In this document: piece by piece, positions 16,767 through 25,592 of the stretch | Layout: every line of letters begins with the position of its first letter | Position numbering within the stretch: position 1 is the first letter of the stretch | Source of the DNA: Leisingera sp. ANG-M1 | Lineage (GTDB): Bacteria > Pseudomonadota > Alphaproteobacteria > Rhodobacterales > Rhodobacteraceae | Length of the DNA: 49,827 bases | Assembly (NCBI RefSeq): GCF_000813745.1 | Contig: NZ_JWLC01000002.1 | Span: 31,046-80,872, forward strand | Direction: 5' to 3' | Made by a program: the position numbers and the translations under genes | The notes under the pieces: model-generated | Told to the model about the DNA's origin: nothing | The model's database searches: none | What the model saw: the letters and a program-made list of their open reading frames with translations, nothing else

Positions 16767-17975
16767 ATGGGATTGCGCAGCTTCTTTGACAGGATCGAGC
16801 CCCATTTCGAGAAGGGCGGCAAGTACGAGAAGTACTTCCCCATCTACGAGATGGTCGAGTCCTTCCTGTATACCCCGAAAACCGTCACCACCGTGGCCCC
16901 GCATGCCCGCTCTTATGTGGATATGAAGCGGATCATGACCTACGTGGTGCTGGCGACCATTCCCTGCATCCTGTGGGGCATGTGGAACACCGGCTATCAG
17001 GCGAACTCGGCGATTGCCGCGCTGGGTGCTGATGCGGCCACCGGCTGGCGGATTGCCATTCTGAACACGCTGGGTGTGTCGCTGGATGCGGCCAACCCGC
17101 TGGCGAATATTGCCCATGGTTTCCTGTATTTCCTGCCGATCTACATCGTGACGCTGGTTGCGGGCGGCATCTTTGAAGTCATCTTTGCCACCGTGCGCGG
17201 CCATGAAGTCAACGAGGGCTTCCTGGTCACCTCGATGCTTTACACCCTGATCATGCCGGCTTCGACGCCGCTGTGGCAGGTGGCGCTTGGCATTATCTTT
17301 GGCGTGGTGATCGGCAAGGAAGTTTTTGGCGGCACCGGCAAGAACTTCCTGAACCCGGCCCTCACTGGCCGTGCGTTCCTGTACTTTGCCTATCCCGCCA
17401 ACATGTCGGGCGACTCTGTCTGGACTCCGGTTGACGGCTTCTCCGGCGCGACTGCGCTGGGTGTCTCCGCAGCTGAAGGCGTGCAGGCGCTGGCCGCTAA
17501 AGGCATCGAATGGTCCGATGCGTTTTATGGCACCATCCAGGGCAGCTTCGGCGAAACTTCGACCCTGGCCTGTGCCATAGGTCTGCTGTTCCTGCTGGCG
17601 ACCAAGATTGCCAACTGGCGCCTGATCGTTGGCTGCCTGGGCGGCATGATTGCCTTCTCGCTGCTGCTGAACGTCATCGGCTCTGACACCAACCCGATGT
17701 TTGCGATGCCTTGGTACTGGCACTTGGTGCTGGGCGGCTATGCCTTTGGCCTGGTGTTCATGGTGACCGAGCCGGTTTCGGCGTCGCACACCAACGTTGG
17801 CCGCTACATCTATGGCGCGCTGATCGGTGTGATGGTGGTGCTGATCCGGGTGCTGAACCCGGCCTTCCCCGAAGGCATGATGCTGGCCATCCTGTTCGGC
17901 AACGTTTTTGCACCGCTGATCGACTATTTCGTCGTGCAGGCAAACATCAAACGGAGGGCGCGCCGCCATGGCTGA
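16767..17975 (+). CDS. nqrB: Na+-translocating NADH:quinone reductase subunit B
   Basis: A 402-aa membrane subunit with about ten hydrophobic segments. The DGFSGAT motif ends at Thr229, the residue that carries FMN through a phosphoester bond placed by ApbE. NqrB also binds riboflavin and forms much of the sodium path. It begins 5 nt after nqrA and overlaps nqrC by 8 nt. Confidence 0.97.
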   Translation: MGLRSFFDRIEPHFEKGGKYEKYFPIYEMVESFLYTPKTVTTVAPHARSYVDMKRIMTYVVLATIPCILWGMWNTGYQANSAIAALGADAATGWRIAILNTLGVSLDAANPLANIAHGFLYFLPIYIVTLVAGGIFEVIFATVRGHEVNEGFLVTSMLYTLIMPASTPLWQVALGIIFGVVIGKEVFGGTGKNFLNPALTGRAFLYFAYPANMSGDSVWTPVDGFSGATALGVSAAEGVQALAAKGIEWSDAFYGTIQGSFGETSTLACAIGLLFLLATKIANWRLIVGCLGGMIAFSLLLNVIGSDTNPMFAMPWYWHLVLGGYAFGLVFMVTEPVSASHTNVGRYIYGALIGVMVVLIRVLNPAFPEGMMLAILFGNVFAPLIDYFVVQANIKRRARRHG

Positions 17976-18771
17976 GACCCAAAGCAAAGGCCTGATCGGC
18001 CGCTTCCTCGCCGCGTCCCCGGACTCGGTCGGCAAGACCCTGGTGATCGCGGTCGGCGTCTGCCTGCTGGCCTCGATGATCGTGTCCACCGCCGCCGTGT
18101 CCCTGCGCCCGGTGCAGGAGATCAACAAGAAACTCGACAAGCAGCTGAACGTTTTGCAGGTGGCGGGCCTTTACCAGCCCGGCCAGGATGTGGCCGAAGC
18201 CTTCAAAGCGTTTGAGCCGCAGGTGCTGGATCTTGAGACCGGCCAGTTCACCGACCAGTTCGACGCTGCCAGCTTTGACGACCGCGCTGCCGCGCAGGAC
18301 CCGGAGCTGAGCCGCGCACTGGACGTGGATCCCGCGGGCATTGGCCGCCAGTCGCGTTACAAGACCGTTTATCTGCTGCGTGACGAAGCCGGCGAATTGG
18401 ACAAGGTGATCCTGCCGATCCACGGCTATGGCCTGTGGTCGACCCTCTATGGCTTCATCGCGGTTGAGGAAAACGGCAACGACATCTTTGGCCTGCAGTT
18501 CTATCAGCACGGCGAAACCCCGGGCCTGGGTGCCGAGGTGGACAACCCGCGCTGGAAGTCGCTGTGGAGCGGCAAGAAACTGCATGACGCCGAAGGCACC
18601 CTGCAGATCACCGTTGCCAAGGCACAAGGTCCGGCCGGACCTGACCACCACATCGATGCGCTGGCCGGTGCCACGCTGACGTCGGTGGGTGTCGATAACC
18701 TGGTGAAATTCTGGATGGGCGAAGAAGGCTACGCACCCTTCATCGCAGCCCTGCAAGCGGGAGAGTTCTGA
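17968..18771 (+). CDS. nqrC: Na+-translocating NADH:quinone reductase subunit C
   Basis: A 267-aa subunit with one N-terminal membrane helix (about 23-45) and a periplasmic FMN-binding domain. The flavinylation motif reads [10 protein letters not shown], with FMN expected on Thr236. The residue four before the Thr, usually Ser or Thr in the DxxSGAT form, is Ala here (Ala233). Substrate for ApbE, which is encoded at 24236. It overlaps nqrD by one base. Confidence 0.96.
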   Translation: MAETQSKGLIGRFLAASPDSVGKTLVIAVGVCLLASMIVSTAAVSLRPVQEINKKLDKQLNVLQVAGLYQPGQDVAEAFKAFEPQVLDLETGQFTDQFDAASFDDRAAAQDPELSRALDVDPAGIGRQSRYKTVYLLRDEAGELDKVILPIHGYGLWSTLYGFIAVEENGNDIFGLQFYQHGETPGLGAEVDNPRWKSLWSGKKLHDAEGTLQITVAKAQGPAGPDHHIDALAGATLTSVGVDNLVKFWMGEEGYAPFIAALQAGEF

Positions 18772-19424
18772 TGGCGCAGACCAAGAAAGAAATGCTGGTC
18801 GACCCATTGGTCGACAACAACCCGATCACGCTGCAGGTTCTGGGCATCTGCTCGGCGCTGGCGGTGACCTCTTCGCTGCAGGTGGCATTTGTGATGACCC
18901 TGGCGGTGACCTTTGTGACCGCGTTCTCGTCGATGTTCATCTCGATCCTGCGCAACCAGATCCCCTCGTCGATCCGGATTATCGTGCAGATGGTGATCAT
19001 CGCCTCGCTGGTGATCCTGGTGGACCAGGTGCTGAAGGCTTATGCCTTTGAGATCTCGAAAACCCTGTCGGTATTCGTCGGCCTGATCATCACCAACTGT
19101 ATCGTGATGGGCCGTGCCGAAGCGTTTGCCATGAGCAACCCGCCGGTCGCCTCTTTCATCGACGGCATCGGCAACGGTCTGGGCTATGGCCTGATCCTGA
19201 TGCTGGTGGGCGTGATCCGCGAGCTGTTCGGCTCCGGCTCCCTGTTCGGCATCACCATCCTGGAAACCGTGAACAACGGCGGCTGGTATGTCCCGAACGG
19301 CATGTTGCTGCTGCCGCCCTCGGCCTTCTTTGTCATCGGCCTGCTGATCTGGGCGTTCCGCACCTGGAAGCCGAAGCAGGTGGAAGAGCGTGAATATAAA
19401 ATCCAGACTGTGGGAGGCCACTGA
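18771..19424 (+). CDS. nqrD: Na+-translocating NADH:quinone reductase subunit D
   Basis: A 217-aa membrane protein with about six helices. Cys27 (GICSALA) and Cys110 ([11 protein letters not shown]) are the conserved cysteines that, with two in NqrE, hold the iron centre between the half-repeats. The [12 protein letters not shown] motif is diagnostic. It overlaps both neighbours by one base. Confidence 0.97.
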   Translation: MAQTKKEMLVDPLVDNNPITLQVLGICSALAVTSSLQVAFVMTLAVTFVTAFSSMFISILRNQIPSSIRIIVQMVIIASLVILVDQVLKAYAFEISKTLSVFVGLIITNCIVMGRAEAFAMSNPPVASFIDGIGNGLGYGLILMLVGVIRELFGSGSLFGITILETVNNGGWYVPNGMLLLPPSAFFVIGLLIWAFRTWKPKQVEEREYKIQTVGGH

Positions 19425-20032
19425 TGGAAGGGCTGATTTCACTCGCCGTTAAGGCCATCTTTGTCGAGAACCTCGCGCTCTCCTTCTTCCTGGGCATGTG
19501 TACCTTCATCGCGGTGTCCAAGAAGATCTCCACCGCGCTGGGTCTGGGGATTTCGGTGATGCTGGTGCAGGCCATTACTGTGCCGACCAACAACCTGCTG
19601 CTGACCTACCTGCTGAAGCCGGGCGCGCTGGCCTGGGCGGGCTTCCCGGATGTGGATCTGACCTTCCTTGGCCTGATCTCCTATATCGGGGTGATTGCGG
19701 CGATGGTGCAGATCCTGGAGATGATCCTCGATAAGTATTTCCCGCCGCTTTACAACGCACTGGGGGTCTTCCTGCCGCTGATCACGGTGAACTGCGCGAT
19801 CCTTGGCGGTTCGCTGTTCATGGTGGAGCGCGACTATAACTTTGCGGAAGCAACAACTTACGGCCTCTCCTCCGGCTTTGGCTGGGCGCTGGCGATCACC
19901 GCAATGGCGGGCGTGCGCGAGAAGCTGAAGTATTCCGACGTGCCGGACGGCCTGCAGGGCCTGGGCATCACCTTTATCACCGCGGGTCTGATGGCGATGG
20001 CCTTCATGTCCTTCAGCGGCGTCAAACTGTAA
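19424..20032 (+). CDS. nqrE: Na+-translocating NADH:quinone reductase subunit E
   Basis: A 202-aa membrane subunit related to NqrD in inverted topology. Cys25 (FLGMCTF) and Cys124 (VNCAILGG) supply the other two iron ligands. The [21 protein letters not shown] stretch is strongly conserved in NqrE and RnfA. It is followed after 15 nt by nqrF with an AAGGAGAG ribosome-binding site. Confidence 0.97.
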   Translation: MEGLISLAVKAIFVENLALSFFLGMCTFIAVSKKISTALGLGISVMLVQAITVPTNNLLLTYLLKPGALAWAGFPDVDLTFLGLISYIGVIAAMVQILEMILDKYFPPLYNALGVFLPLITVNCAILGGSLFMVERDYNFAEATTYGLSSGFGWALAITAMAGVREKLKYSDVPDGLQGLGITFITAGLMAMAFMSFSGVKL

Positions 20033-20047
20033 GGAGAGCGCGGAAAC

Positions 20048-21271
20048 ATGGAAACTTTCTCGCTCGGCGTTGTCCTGTTCACGTTGATCGTGCTGGCGCT
20101 GGTGGCCATTATTCTGGCCGCCCGCTCCCGCCTGGTCTCGACCGGCAATGTCAACATCACCATCAACGGTGAAAAAACCATCTCGGTGCCTGCAGGCGGC
20201 AAGCTGCTGCAGACGCTGGCAGCCGAAAAACTGTTCGTCCCCTCCGCATGCGGCGGCGGCGGCACCTGTGCCCAGTGCCGGGTGCGTGTGCATTCCGGCG
20301 GCGGCTCGATCCTGCCGACCGAAGAAAGCCACATCACCAAGCGCGAGGCGTCCTGCGGCGACCGCCTGTCCTGTCAGGTTGCGGTCAAGCAGGACATGGA
20401 AGTCGAAGTTCCCGAGGAAGTCTTCGGCGTCAAGAAATGGCGCTGCAAGGTGCGCTCGAACGACAACGTGGCCACCTTCATCAAGGCGCTGGTTCTGGAA
20501 CTGCCGGAAGGCGAAGACGTGAACTTCCGCGCCGGCGGCTACATCCAGATCGAGGCGCCCGCGCACCAGCTGGCCTACACCGATTTCGACGTGCAGGAAG
20601 AGTACCGCGAGGACTGGGACCGCTTTAACCTGTGGCAGTACAAGTCCGTTGTGGATGAGCCGGTTGAGCGTGCCTATTCGATGGCCAACTACCCGGACGA
20701 AAAGGGTATCATCATGCTGAACGTCCGCGTCGCCTCGCCGCCGCCGGGTTCCAGCGACATTCCGGCCGGCAAGATGTCGTCCTACATCTTCAACCTGAAG
20801 CCGGGTGATGAAGTCACCATCTCGGGCCCGTTCGGCGAATTCTTTGCCCGCGAGACCCAGAAGGAAATGGTCTTCATCGGCGGTGGTGCAGGCATGGCGC
20901 CGATGCGCAGCCACATCTTCGACCAGCTGAAGCGTCTGCAGAACCGCGACCGCAAGATCAGCTTCTGGTACGGCGCGCGCTCGAAGAAAGAGATGTTCTT
21001 TGTCGAAGACTTCGACCAGCTGGCCGAGGAGTTCGACAACTTCGAATGGCACGTCGCGTTGTCCGATGCGCAGCCAGAGGATGACTGGAAAGGCTACACC
21101 GGCTTTATTCACAACGTTCTGTTCGAGGAATACCTCAAGAACCACCCGGCGCCGGAAGACTGCGAGTTCTACATGTGCGGCCCGCCGATCATGAACCAGT
21201 CGGTGATCAACATGCTGCTGGATCTGGGCGTGGACCGCGAGGACATCATGCTGGATGACTTCGGCGGCTGA
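20048..21271 (+). CDS. nqrF: Na+-translocating NADH:quinone reductase subunit F
   Basis: A 407-aa electron-input subunit with one N-terminal membrane helix (about 5-24), a [2Fe-2S] domain with Cys68, Cys74, Cys77 and Cys109, the FAD-binding RAYSMANYP motif and the NADH-binding [11 protein letters not shown] motif, ending in the conserved DDFGG tail. It takes electrons from NADH and passes them to the FeS and flavin chain. Last gene of the operon, followed by a terminator. Confidence 0.97.
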   Translation: METFSLGVVLFTLIVLALVAIILAARSRLVSTGNVNITINGEKTISVPAGGKLLQTLAAEKLFVPSACGGGGTCAQCRVRVHSGGGSILPTEESHITKREASCGDRLSCQVAVKQDMEVEVPEEVFGVKKWRCKVRSNDNVATFIKALVLELPEGEDVNFRAGGYIQIEAPAHQLAYTDFDVQEEYREDWDRFNLWQYKSVVDEPVERAYSMANYPDEKGIIMLNVRVASPPPGSSDIPAGKMSSYIFNLKPGDEVTISGPFGEFFARETQKEMVFIGGGAGMAPMRSHIFDQLKRLQNRDRKISFWYGARSKKEMFFVEDFDQLAEEFDNFEWHVALSDAQPEDDWKGYTGFIHNVLFEEYLKNHPAPEDCEFYMCGPPIMNQSVINMLLDLGVDREDIMLDDFGG

Positions 21272-21295
21272 GCCCGGACGACAGGACAACAAAGA

Positions 21296-21333
21296 AGCCC
21301 GCGCTGTTTTCGCAGCGTGGGCTTTTTCTTTTT
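21296..21333 (+). terminator. intrinsic terminator of nqr operon
   Basis: Arms AGCCCGCGCTG (21296-21306) and CAGCGTGGGCT (21313-21323) form an 11-bp stem with one G-T pair and a 6-nt loop, followed by a long T-rich tail with TTTTTCTTTTT. Confidence 0.92.
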
Positions 21334-21370
21334 AATCCATTCAGTCCGGTTAATTTTCACGGTGAGCGGC

Positions 21371-21445
21371 TGCCCGGGTGGGCGCGGTACGCGCCCGCCG
21401 TGGGGCGGGCAGGCGCGTGCCCGCCGCTGGCGCGACGGGCGTTGA
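21371..21445. repeat. GC-rich structured intergenic element A
   Basis: Several competing stems: GGGCGCG/CGCGCCC (21380-21396) and GCCCGCC/GGCGGGC (21393-21410), then more GCCCGCC-type sequence ending in a CTGGCGCGACGGGCG phrase. It resembles the element at 22986-23062, which ends CTGGCGACGGGCG. Probably a dispersed extragenic repeat. Confidence 0.4.
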
Positions 21446-21483
21446 TGATACTGGAGCGTTGCTGGCTCTAAAGGATGAGCGGG

Positions 21484-22062
21484 TTATTCCGCCTTCATCT
21501 CGGTGCTGATGCGGATGGTGATCGGGCCGGTGGAGAAGCCGCCGACGCCAAACGCCTGGTGGTCGATGGTGGTAGAGGCTTCAAACGCCGCCCAATCACC
21601 TTGGTAGTACTCGATCACGCCGCCCAGCGGATGCGGGCCGAAGTGGGTCATGGTGGTCTCCAGTACAACTGGATGGGTGGTGCCGTGAATGGTCAGGTCG
21701 CCGGTCACATTGGCGGTCTTGTCGCCGGTCTTCTCGATGCCGGTGCTGACAAAGGTGATTTCCGGGTAGGTTTCTACTTCCAGGAAGTCGGCGCTGGAGA
21801 GGTGGTCATCCAGCGGGCCGAAACCTGTAGCCAGGCTTTTGGCGTTGATGGTTACATTCAGTGAGGCCGCTTCCGGGTTTTCCGGATCAATGTCCAGGGT
21901 GCCGGTGGCTTCGGTGAATTCGCCGCTCTGGACTGAAACGCCGGCGTGGCTCCAGCTGAACTGGACCTCGGTATGGCCCTGGTCGGTTTTGTAGGTAGTT
22001 GCAAAGGCGGCGGGCGCTGCAAGCAGGGCTGCAGTTGCAAGCGAGGCAATCTTGATCATCAT
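21484..22062 (-). CDS. YceI family periplasmic protein
   Basis: A 192-aa protein with a 22-residue signal peptide (MMIKIASLATAALL, cleavage after AFA) and a YceI lipocalin-like beta barrel, seen in the GHTEVQFSWSHAGVSVQSG and LTIHGTTHPVVLETT stretches. YceI proteins bind isoprenoid or amphiphilic ligands in the periplasm; their physiological role varies. It diverges from a MarR regulator, which may control it. AGGGA lies upstream of the paired ATGs. Confidence 0.92.
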   Translation of the reverse strand: MMIKIASLATAALLAAPAAFATTYKTDQGHTEVQFSWSHAGVSVQSGEFTEATGTLDIDPENPEAASLNVTINAKSLATGFGPLDDHLSSADFLEVETYPEITFVSTGIEKTGDKTANVTGDLTIHGTTHPVVLETTMTHFGPHPLGGVIEYYQGDWAAFEASTTIDHQAFGVGGFSTGPITIRISTEMKAE

Positions 22063-22217
22063 GACGGTATCCCTGTCTGATTTCAGTCTTGGTGCAAATG
22101 TGAAGTTCGGGGATCGTTGAACGTATTGAACCCGGGATAGATGCTATGGCATGTATTTCCGGGTATCCACTGGAAACTCTTCAGCACGCCTGCACACTCA
22201 CTCATATGTGAACGCAC

Positions 22218-22661
22218 ATGACACCAAACAAACACGAGACCAGAATCTGGGTTCTGCTGAACCGCGCCTACCGCCAGACCCACCGGGAGATGGAGGCGGA
22301 GCTGCGCGCAGCAGGGCTGCCCAGCCTGCGCTGGTATGATGTGCTGTGGGGCATCGAGATGTCCGGCGGCGGCGGAGTGCGTGCTTTTGAACTGACGAAG
22401 AACCTGCTGTTTGAGCAATCCAACCTGTCGCGCATCCTGGCGCAGATGGCGAAACAGGGGCTGATCCGGGAAACGGTCTGCGAGCAGGACCGGCGCAGCA
22501 AGGTGCTGCACATCACGCCGGAAGGGGCGGCGCTGCGGTTGAAGATGTGGGCGATTTACGGCCCGGCCATCAAGCGCAACATGGCGGCGCTGGCCGGAAC
22601 AGAGGAATTGCCGGAGTTTTTGGAGATCCTGCAGGAGACAGGCGGCGGGCCGTTTCCCTGA
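22218..22661 (+). CDS. MarR family regulator
   Basis: A 147-aa winged-helix regulator. The recognition region reads LTKNLLFEQSNLSRILAQMAKQGLIRE, followed by the wing with EQDRRSKVLHITPEG, the MarR signature. It is divergent from the YceI gene, with 155 nt between start codons. No clear ribosome-binding site precedes the ATG; the sequence just upstream (CATATGTGAACGCACATGA) is partly symmetric and could be an operator overlapping the start. Ligand and targets are unknown. Confidence 0.88.
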   Translation: MTPNKHETRIWVLLNRAYRQTHREMEAELRAAGLPSLRWYDVLWGIEMSGGGGVRAFELTKNLLFEQSNLSRILAQMAKQGLIRETVCEQDRRSKVLHITPEGAALRLKMWAIYGPAIKRNMAALAGTEELPEFLEILQETGGGPFP

Positions 22662-23331
22662 TGGCCGGAGGCCGGGCATTGCTTCGAGCCATTTTGCACT
22701 AAGGGCGGTCGATACAGGCTGCGGTTCCGCGGAACTGCTAAAGAAAACTGGGGCACTTTGGGACACCGCCTGAAACCAGGCCCGGTGAGGTGTGCCGGGA
22801 AGTTCCGTGGCAGATTTGTATTTCTGTTCTTGGGGCCGCATGCGCCTGCAGCACGGGCAAGGCCTCTGGGGCAGCAGATCGTATGAGGGCTCCCGCGCCT
22901 GAAGTTGTCCCCTGCGGGGCCAAATTACAGCCTTGGGCGCAGCGCCGTGCTCACGCACGCCGCAGGCCCGCACATTTGCTGTGACAGGCGCGCCGCGCGT
23001 TAGCGCGGCGCCCGGCCCAACGGGAGCAGGCACATCTTTGATGTGCCTGGCGACGGGCGGGAGCTTTTCTTTATGATCAGTCCTGACATGGCTTGCGGCT
23101 CGGGGCGCGCCCAGCATGGGCCAGCCCGTTCGAGGGACTTGTGCGCAATGGCTCCACCGTTGCATTCGCTGCGCGGGGCTGCTCTGACGGCGGGCCGTGC
23201 TCAGCGCACCTGGGCATTCCTTTTGGGCGCACCCCTAACCTGCGGCCGTGCGAGGGGGGGGCAGCACTGATTGCGGCCGCAGCAGTGGCGTGATGGGCGG
23301 CCCGCAAATGGGGCAGGTCCGCCCGCCGGGC
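22662..23331. other. 670-bp stretch without a convincing gene
   Basis: Short open frames exist on both strands but have no ribosome-binding sites and unusual composition (many Cys, Arg, Pro). The only structured part is 22986-23062, listed separately. Composition is GC-rich in the right half. Confidence 0.6.
22986..23062. repeat. GC-rich structured intergenic element B
   Basis: Two hairpins in tandem: a 9-bp stem GCGCCGCGC/GCGCGGCGC with loop GTTA (22990-23011), and a perfect 10-bp stem CAGGCACATC/GATGTGCCTG with loop TTT (23027-23049). The joined GGCCCAACGGGAGCAGG and CTGGCGACGGGCGGGAGC flanks suggest a modular extragenic repeat rather than a terminator. A T-rich run (TTTTCTTT) follows at about 23065, so termination of the MarR transcript is possible. 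Confidence 0.5.
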
Positions 23332-23856
23332 TTAGCCGACGATCATCTGCTTCATGCGCAGGGTTTCGTATTCCAGTTCCTGCAGGCGGAAGTTCACTAC
23401 GTCGCCGATGGTGATCATGCCGCAGAGATGACCGTCCCTGATCACCGGCATGTGGCGGAAGCGGCCTTGGGTCATCGTCTTGAGCACATCGTGCAGGTAA
23501 TCTTCCGGGGTGCAGGTTTTGACATTGGTGGTCATCAAGGCGCTGACTTCCTGCGGCAGGGTCTGGCCCGGTGTCTCCGCCATCCGGCGCACGATGTCGC
23601 GTTCCGACAGGATACCCTGCAGGTCGCCGTTCTGATCCGTTACCACCAGCGCGCCGATGTGTTTCTCTTTCAGCACCTCGACCACATGGCTGATGGTGTC
23701 ATTGGGCCGTACCGCAAAGATGGCGTCCCCCTTGCCCTCCAGCAGCTTGGCCACTGTTGTCTGCGAATGCGACAGGTTTGACTCGGCGGACTGGCTGTAA
23801 GTGTGCTTGTCCTCCTTGTCGCCCCGCATCGGAGCTTGGTATGAGGTCGGTGCCAT
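23332..23856 (-). CDS. CBS-domain protein
   Basis: A 174-aa cytoplasmic protein made of a CBS pair (about residues 37-165). Each repeat shows the nucleotide-ribose pocket pattern, for example GILSERDIVRR and CGMITIGDVVN. Such stand-alone pairs bind adenosine nucleotides and act as energy or redox sensors. The N-terminal 35 residues are polar and probably disordered. A strong AGGAGGAG ribosome-binding site precedes the ATG. It diverges from the 62-aa membrane protein and apbE, but no regulatory link is visible. Confidence 0.88.
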   Translation of the reverse strand: MAPTSYQAPMRGDKEDKHTYSQSAESNLSHSQTTVAKLLEGKGDAIFAVRPNDTISHVVEVLKEKHIGALVVTDQNGDLQGILSERDIVRRMAETPGQTLPQEVSALMTTNVKTCTPEDYLHDVLKTMTQGRFRHMPVIRDGHLCGMITIGDVVNFRLQELEYETLRMKQMIVG

Positions 23857-23965
23857 GTACGGGTCTCCTCCTATCCTGAACCAGGTGACAGGTTCATCTT
23901 AACGCGGGAATACGATCCGGGAAGGGGCGAAATGACGCGAGCGCTAACATAGGCGGGAAAACAAC

Positions 23966-24154
23966 ATGTTCGAGACCCTTTACCTGACCCCCGTCACCGG
24001 TGCGCTGACCGTGTTCCTTGTGGTGGTCTGCGGCCACTTGTACCGGCAGAACTGGAAGTCTGAAGCACCCAATGCCCGGCTCCGCTCCTGGCTGTACGGG
24101 GTGCCGGCCGCGCTTGGCCTATTGGCGCTGGCCTTTGTACCGCTGAAGTTTTGA
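23966..24154 (+). CDS. 62-aa membrane protein, function unknown
   Basis: Two predicted membrane helices (about 8-25 and 43-58) joined by a basic, polar loop (YRQNWKSEAPNARLRSW). I do not recognise a family. It lies 81 nt before apbE and in the same direction, with nqrM next, so it may be part of a maturation cluster for NQR. The ribosome-binding site is weak (GGGAAAA). Confidence 0.6.
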   Translation: MFETLYLTPVTGALTVFLVVVCGHLYRQNWKSEAPNARLRSWLYGVPAALGLLALAFVPLKF

Positions 24155-24235
24155 AGGCCGGGCGGGGGCGCGCGGTTTGACTCTGCCGCGGGGCGGGGGC
24201 ATAGCAGCGCGAGCTTTTCCGCCGGAGGTTGCCCT

Positions 24236-25264
24236 ATGCCCAAACGCTTGCTGCTTGTTCTGATCCTGCCTGTGGTGCTGGCGGGCTGCTGGTTTGGCAG
24301 CGGGCCGGAGGAAGTGCGGCTGTCAGGCCAGACCATGGGCACGACCTATAATGTGATCGCCATTGGCGAGGATCTGGACGAGGCGGCGCTGGCCACGGAA
24401 GTGGAAGCAACCCTGGCAGCGGTCAATGCCAAGATGTCGAACTGGGATCCGGCTTCGGAAGTGTCCAAATTCTCGGCTGCGCGCAGCACGGCGCCGGTGC
24501 GGGTGTCACCCGAGTTTGCCCAGGTGCTGGCAGCGGCCAATGATGTGCATGAGAAATCCGGCGGCAAGTTCGACGTGACCCTTGGCCCGCTGATTGAGTT
24601 GTGGGGCTTTGGCCCGCGCCAGCCCGAGGACCCTGTGCCGGCCGATGCAGAGATTGCCCAAGCGCTGGAAGGGGTTGGCCAGGCACGGCTGCTGACGCTG
24701 GATGCGGCGGCGGGCACTTTGAAGAAATCGGCGCCGGAAACCGGCATCAACCTCTCGGCCATTGCTAAGGGCTATGGTGTGGATGCGGTGGCCAGGGCCC
24801 TGAAGGGCTTCGGGGTGGAGAACTATATGGTCGAGATCGGCGGCGATCTGGTGACCAAAGGAAACAATGCCAAGGGGGAGGCCTGGCGGATCGGTATCGA
24901 GAAACCGGATGCGGCGGCGCAGACGGTGCAGCTGATCGTGCCGGTGAGCAACTATGGATTGGCGACCTCGGGCGACTACCGGAATTACTTCGAACACGAG
25001 GGCGTGCGCTATTCCCATATCCTGGATCCGGTGGCGGGGCGGCCGGTGACGCATAGCACGACATCGGTGACGGTGATCGCGGAAAACGCGATGCTGGCGG
25101 ATGCCTGGGCCACGGCGATGCTGGTGCTGGGCAGCGAAGCCGGACTGAAGCTGGCCGGGCAGCATAAACTTGCCGTGTTTTTCATCGATCGGGACGTGCA
25201 AGCCGGAGAGAATGCCTATATGACGTCGCAAAGCAGTGCCTTTGTGGCGCTGACTGGAAACTGA
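24236..25264 (+). CDS. apbE: FAD:protein FMN transferase
   Basis: A 342-aa lipoprotein (lipobox VLAGC, Cys18) of the ApbE family, which attaches FMN from FAD to Thr in NqrB and NqrC on the outer side of the membrane. Motifs visible are GQTMGTTYNV near the N-terminus, INLSAIAKGYGVDAVA, the GGDLVTKG stretch and HILDPVAGRPV. GGAGG precedes the ATG. It is directly upstream of nqrM, which supports a dedicated role in NQR assembly. Confidence 0.96.
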   Translation: MPKRLLLVLILPVVLAGCWFGSGPEEVRLSGQTMGTTYNVIAIGEDLDEAALATEVEATLAAVNAKMSNWDPASEVSKFSAARSTAPVRVSPEFAQVLAAANDVHEKSGGKFDVTLGPLIELWGFGPRQPEDPVPADAEIAQALEGVGQARLLTLDAAAGTLKKSAPETGINLSAIAKGYGVDAVARALKGFGVENYMVEIGGDLVTKGNNAKGEAWRIGIEKPDAAAQTVQLIVPVSNYGLATSGDYRNYFEHEGVRYSHILDPVAGRPVTHSTTSVTVIAENAMLADAWATAMLVLGSEAGLKLAGQHKLAVFFIDRDVQAGENAYMTSQSSAFVALTGN

Positions 25265-25293
25265 GCCGCCAAGCCTTTCTGCGAGGGACTGAA

Positions 25294-25536
25294 ATGAGCA
25301 CCTTTCTCCTGGCCTTCTTTGTGCTGCTGATCGTGATCCTGGGCATGTCGCTGGGTGTCATTCTGATGGGTAAGAAGATCAAAGGCAGCTGCGGCGGTCT
25401 GAATGCGATCTCTGGCGCCGACAAATGCGTGGTCTGTTCCAAGGACATCGACCCGGACAGCCCGCTGCGCGACAAGCTGCAGTGCAAGCGCGCGCGGCAA
25501 ATGGTCGAGCGGATGCAGGAAGAGCAAAAGGCCTGA
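25294..25536 (+). CDS. nqrM: (Na+)-NQR maturation protein NqrM
   Basis: An 80-aa protein of the former DUF539 family with one N-terminal membrane helix and four cysteines, Cys33, Cys45, Cys48 and Cys64. NqrM is needed to deliver iron to the centre held by NqrD and NqrE; the conserved cysteines are thought to bind it. It lies 29 nt after apbE. In vibrios both genes follow nqrF directly, while here they are about 3 kb away. Confidence 0.95.
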   Translation: MSTFLLAFFVLLIVILGMSLGVILMGKKIKGSCGGLNAISGADKCVVCSKDIDPDSPLRDKLQCKRARQMVERMQEEQKA

Positions 25537-25547
25537 GACCCGTCGCG

Positions 25548-25574
25548 GGCTGAAATCCAGCGTGGATTTCAGCC
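25548..25574. terminator. hairpin between converging genes
   Basis: A perfect 12-bp stem (GGCTGAAATCCA with TGGATTTCAGCC) and a 3-nt loop lie 11 nt after the nqrM stop and before the stop of the converging outer membrane protein gene. A T-rich stretch follows on the plus side after 12 nt. Likely a bidirectional end signal. Confidence 0.7.
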
Positions 25575-25592
25575 AGGAAGCCTCATTTTCCT

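Noticed and set aside
19439..21292. 617-codon minus-strand open frame opposite nqrE and nqrF
   Set aside because: Antisense shadow of two certain nqr genes; composition is typical of a reverse frame.
22083..23165. 360-codon minus-strand open frame over the MarR gene and the gene-free stretch
   Set aside because: No recognisable domain, no ribosome-binding site, and it covers a clear MarR gene.
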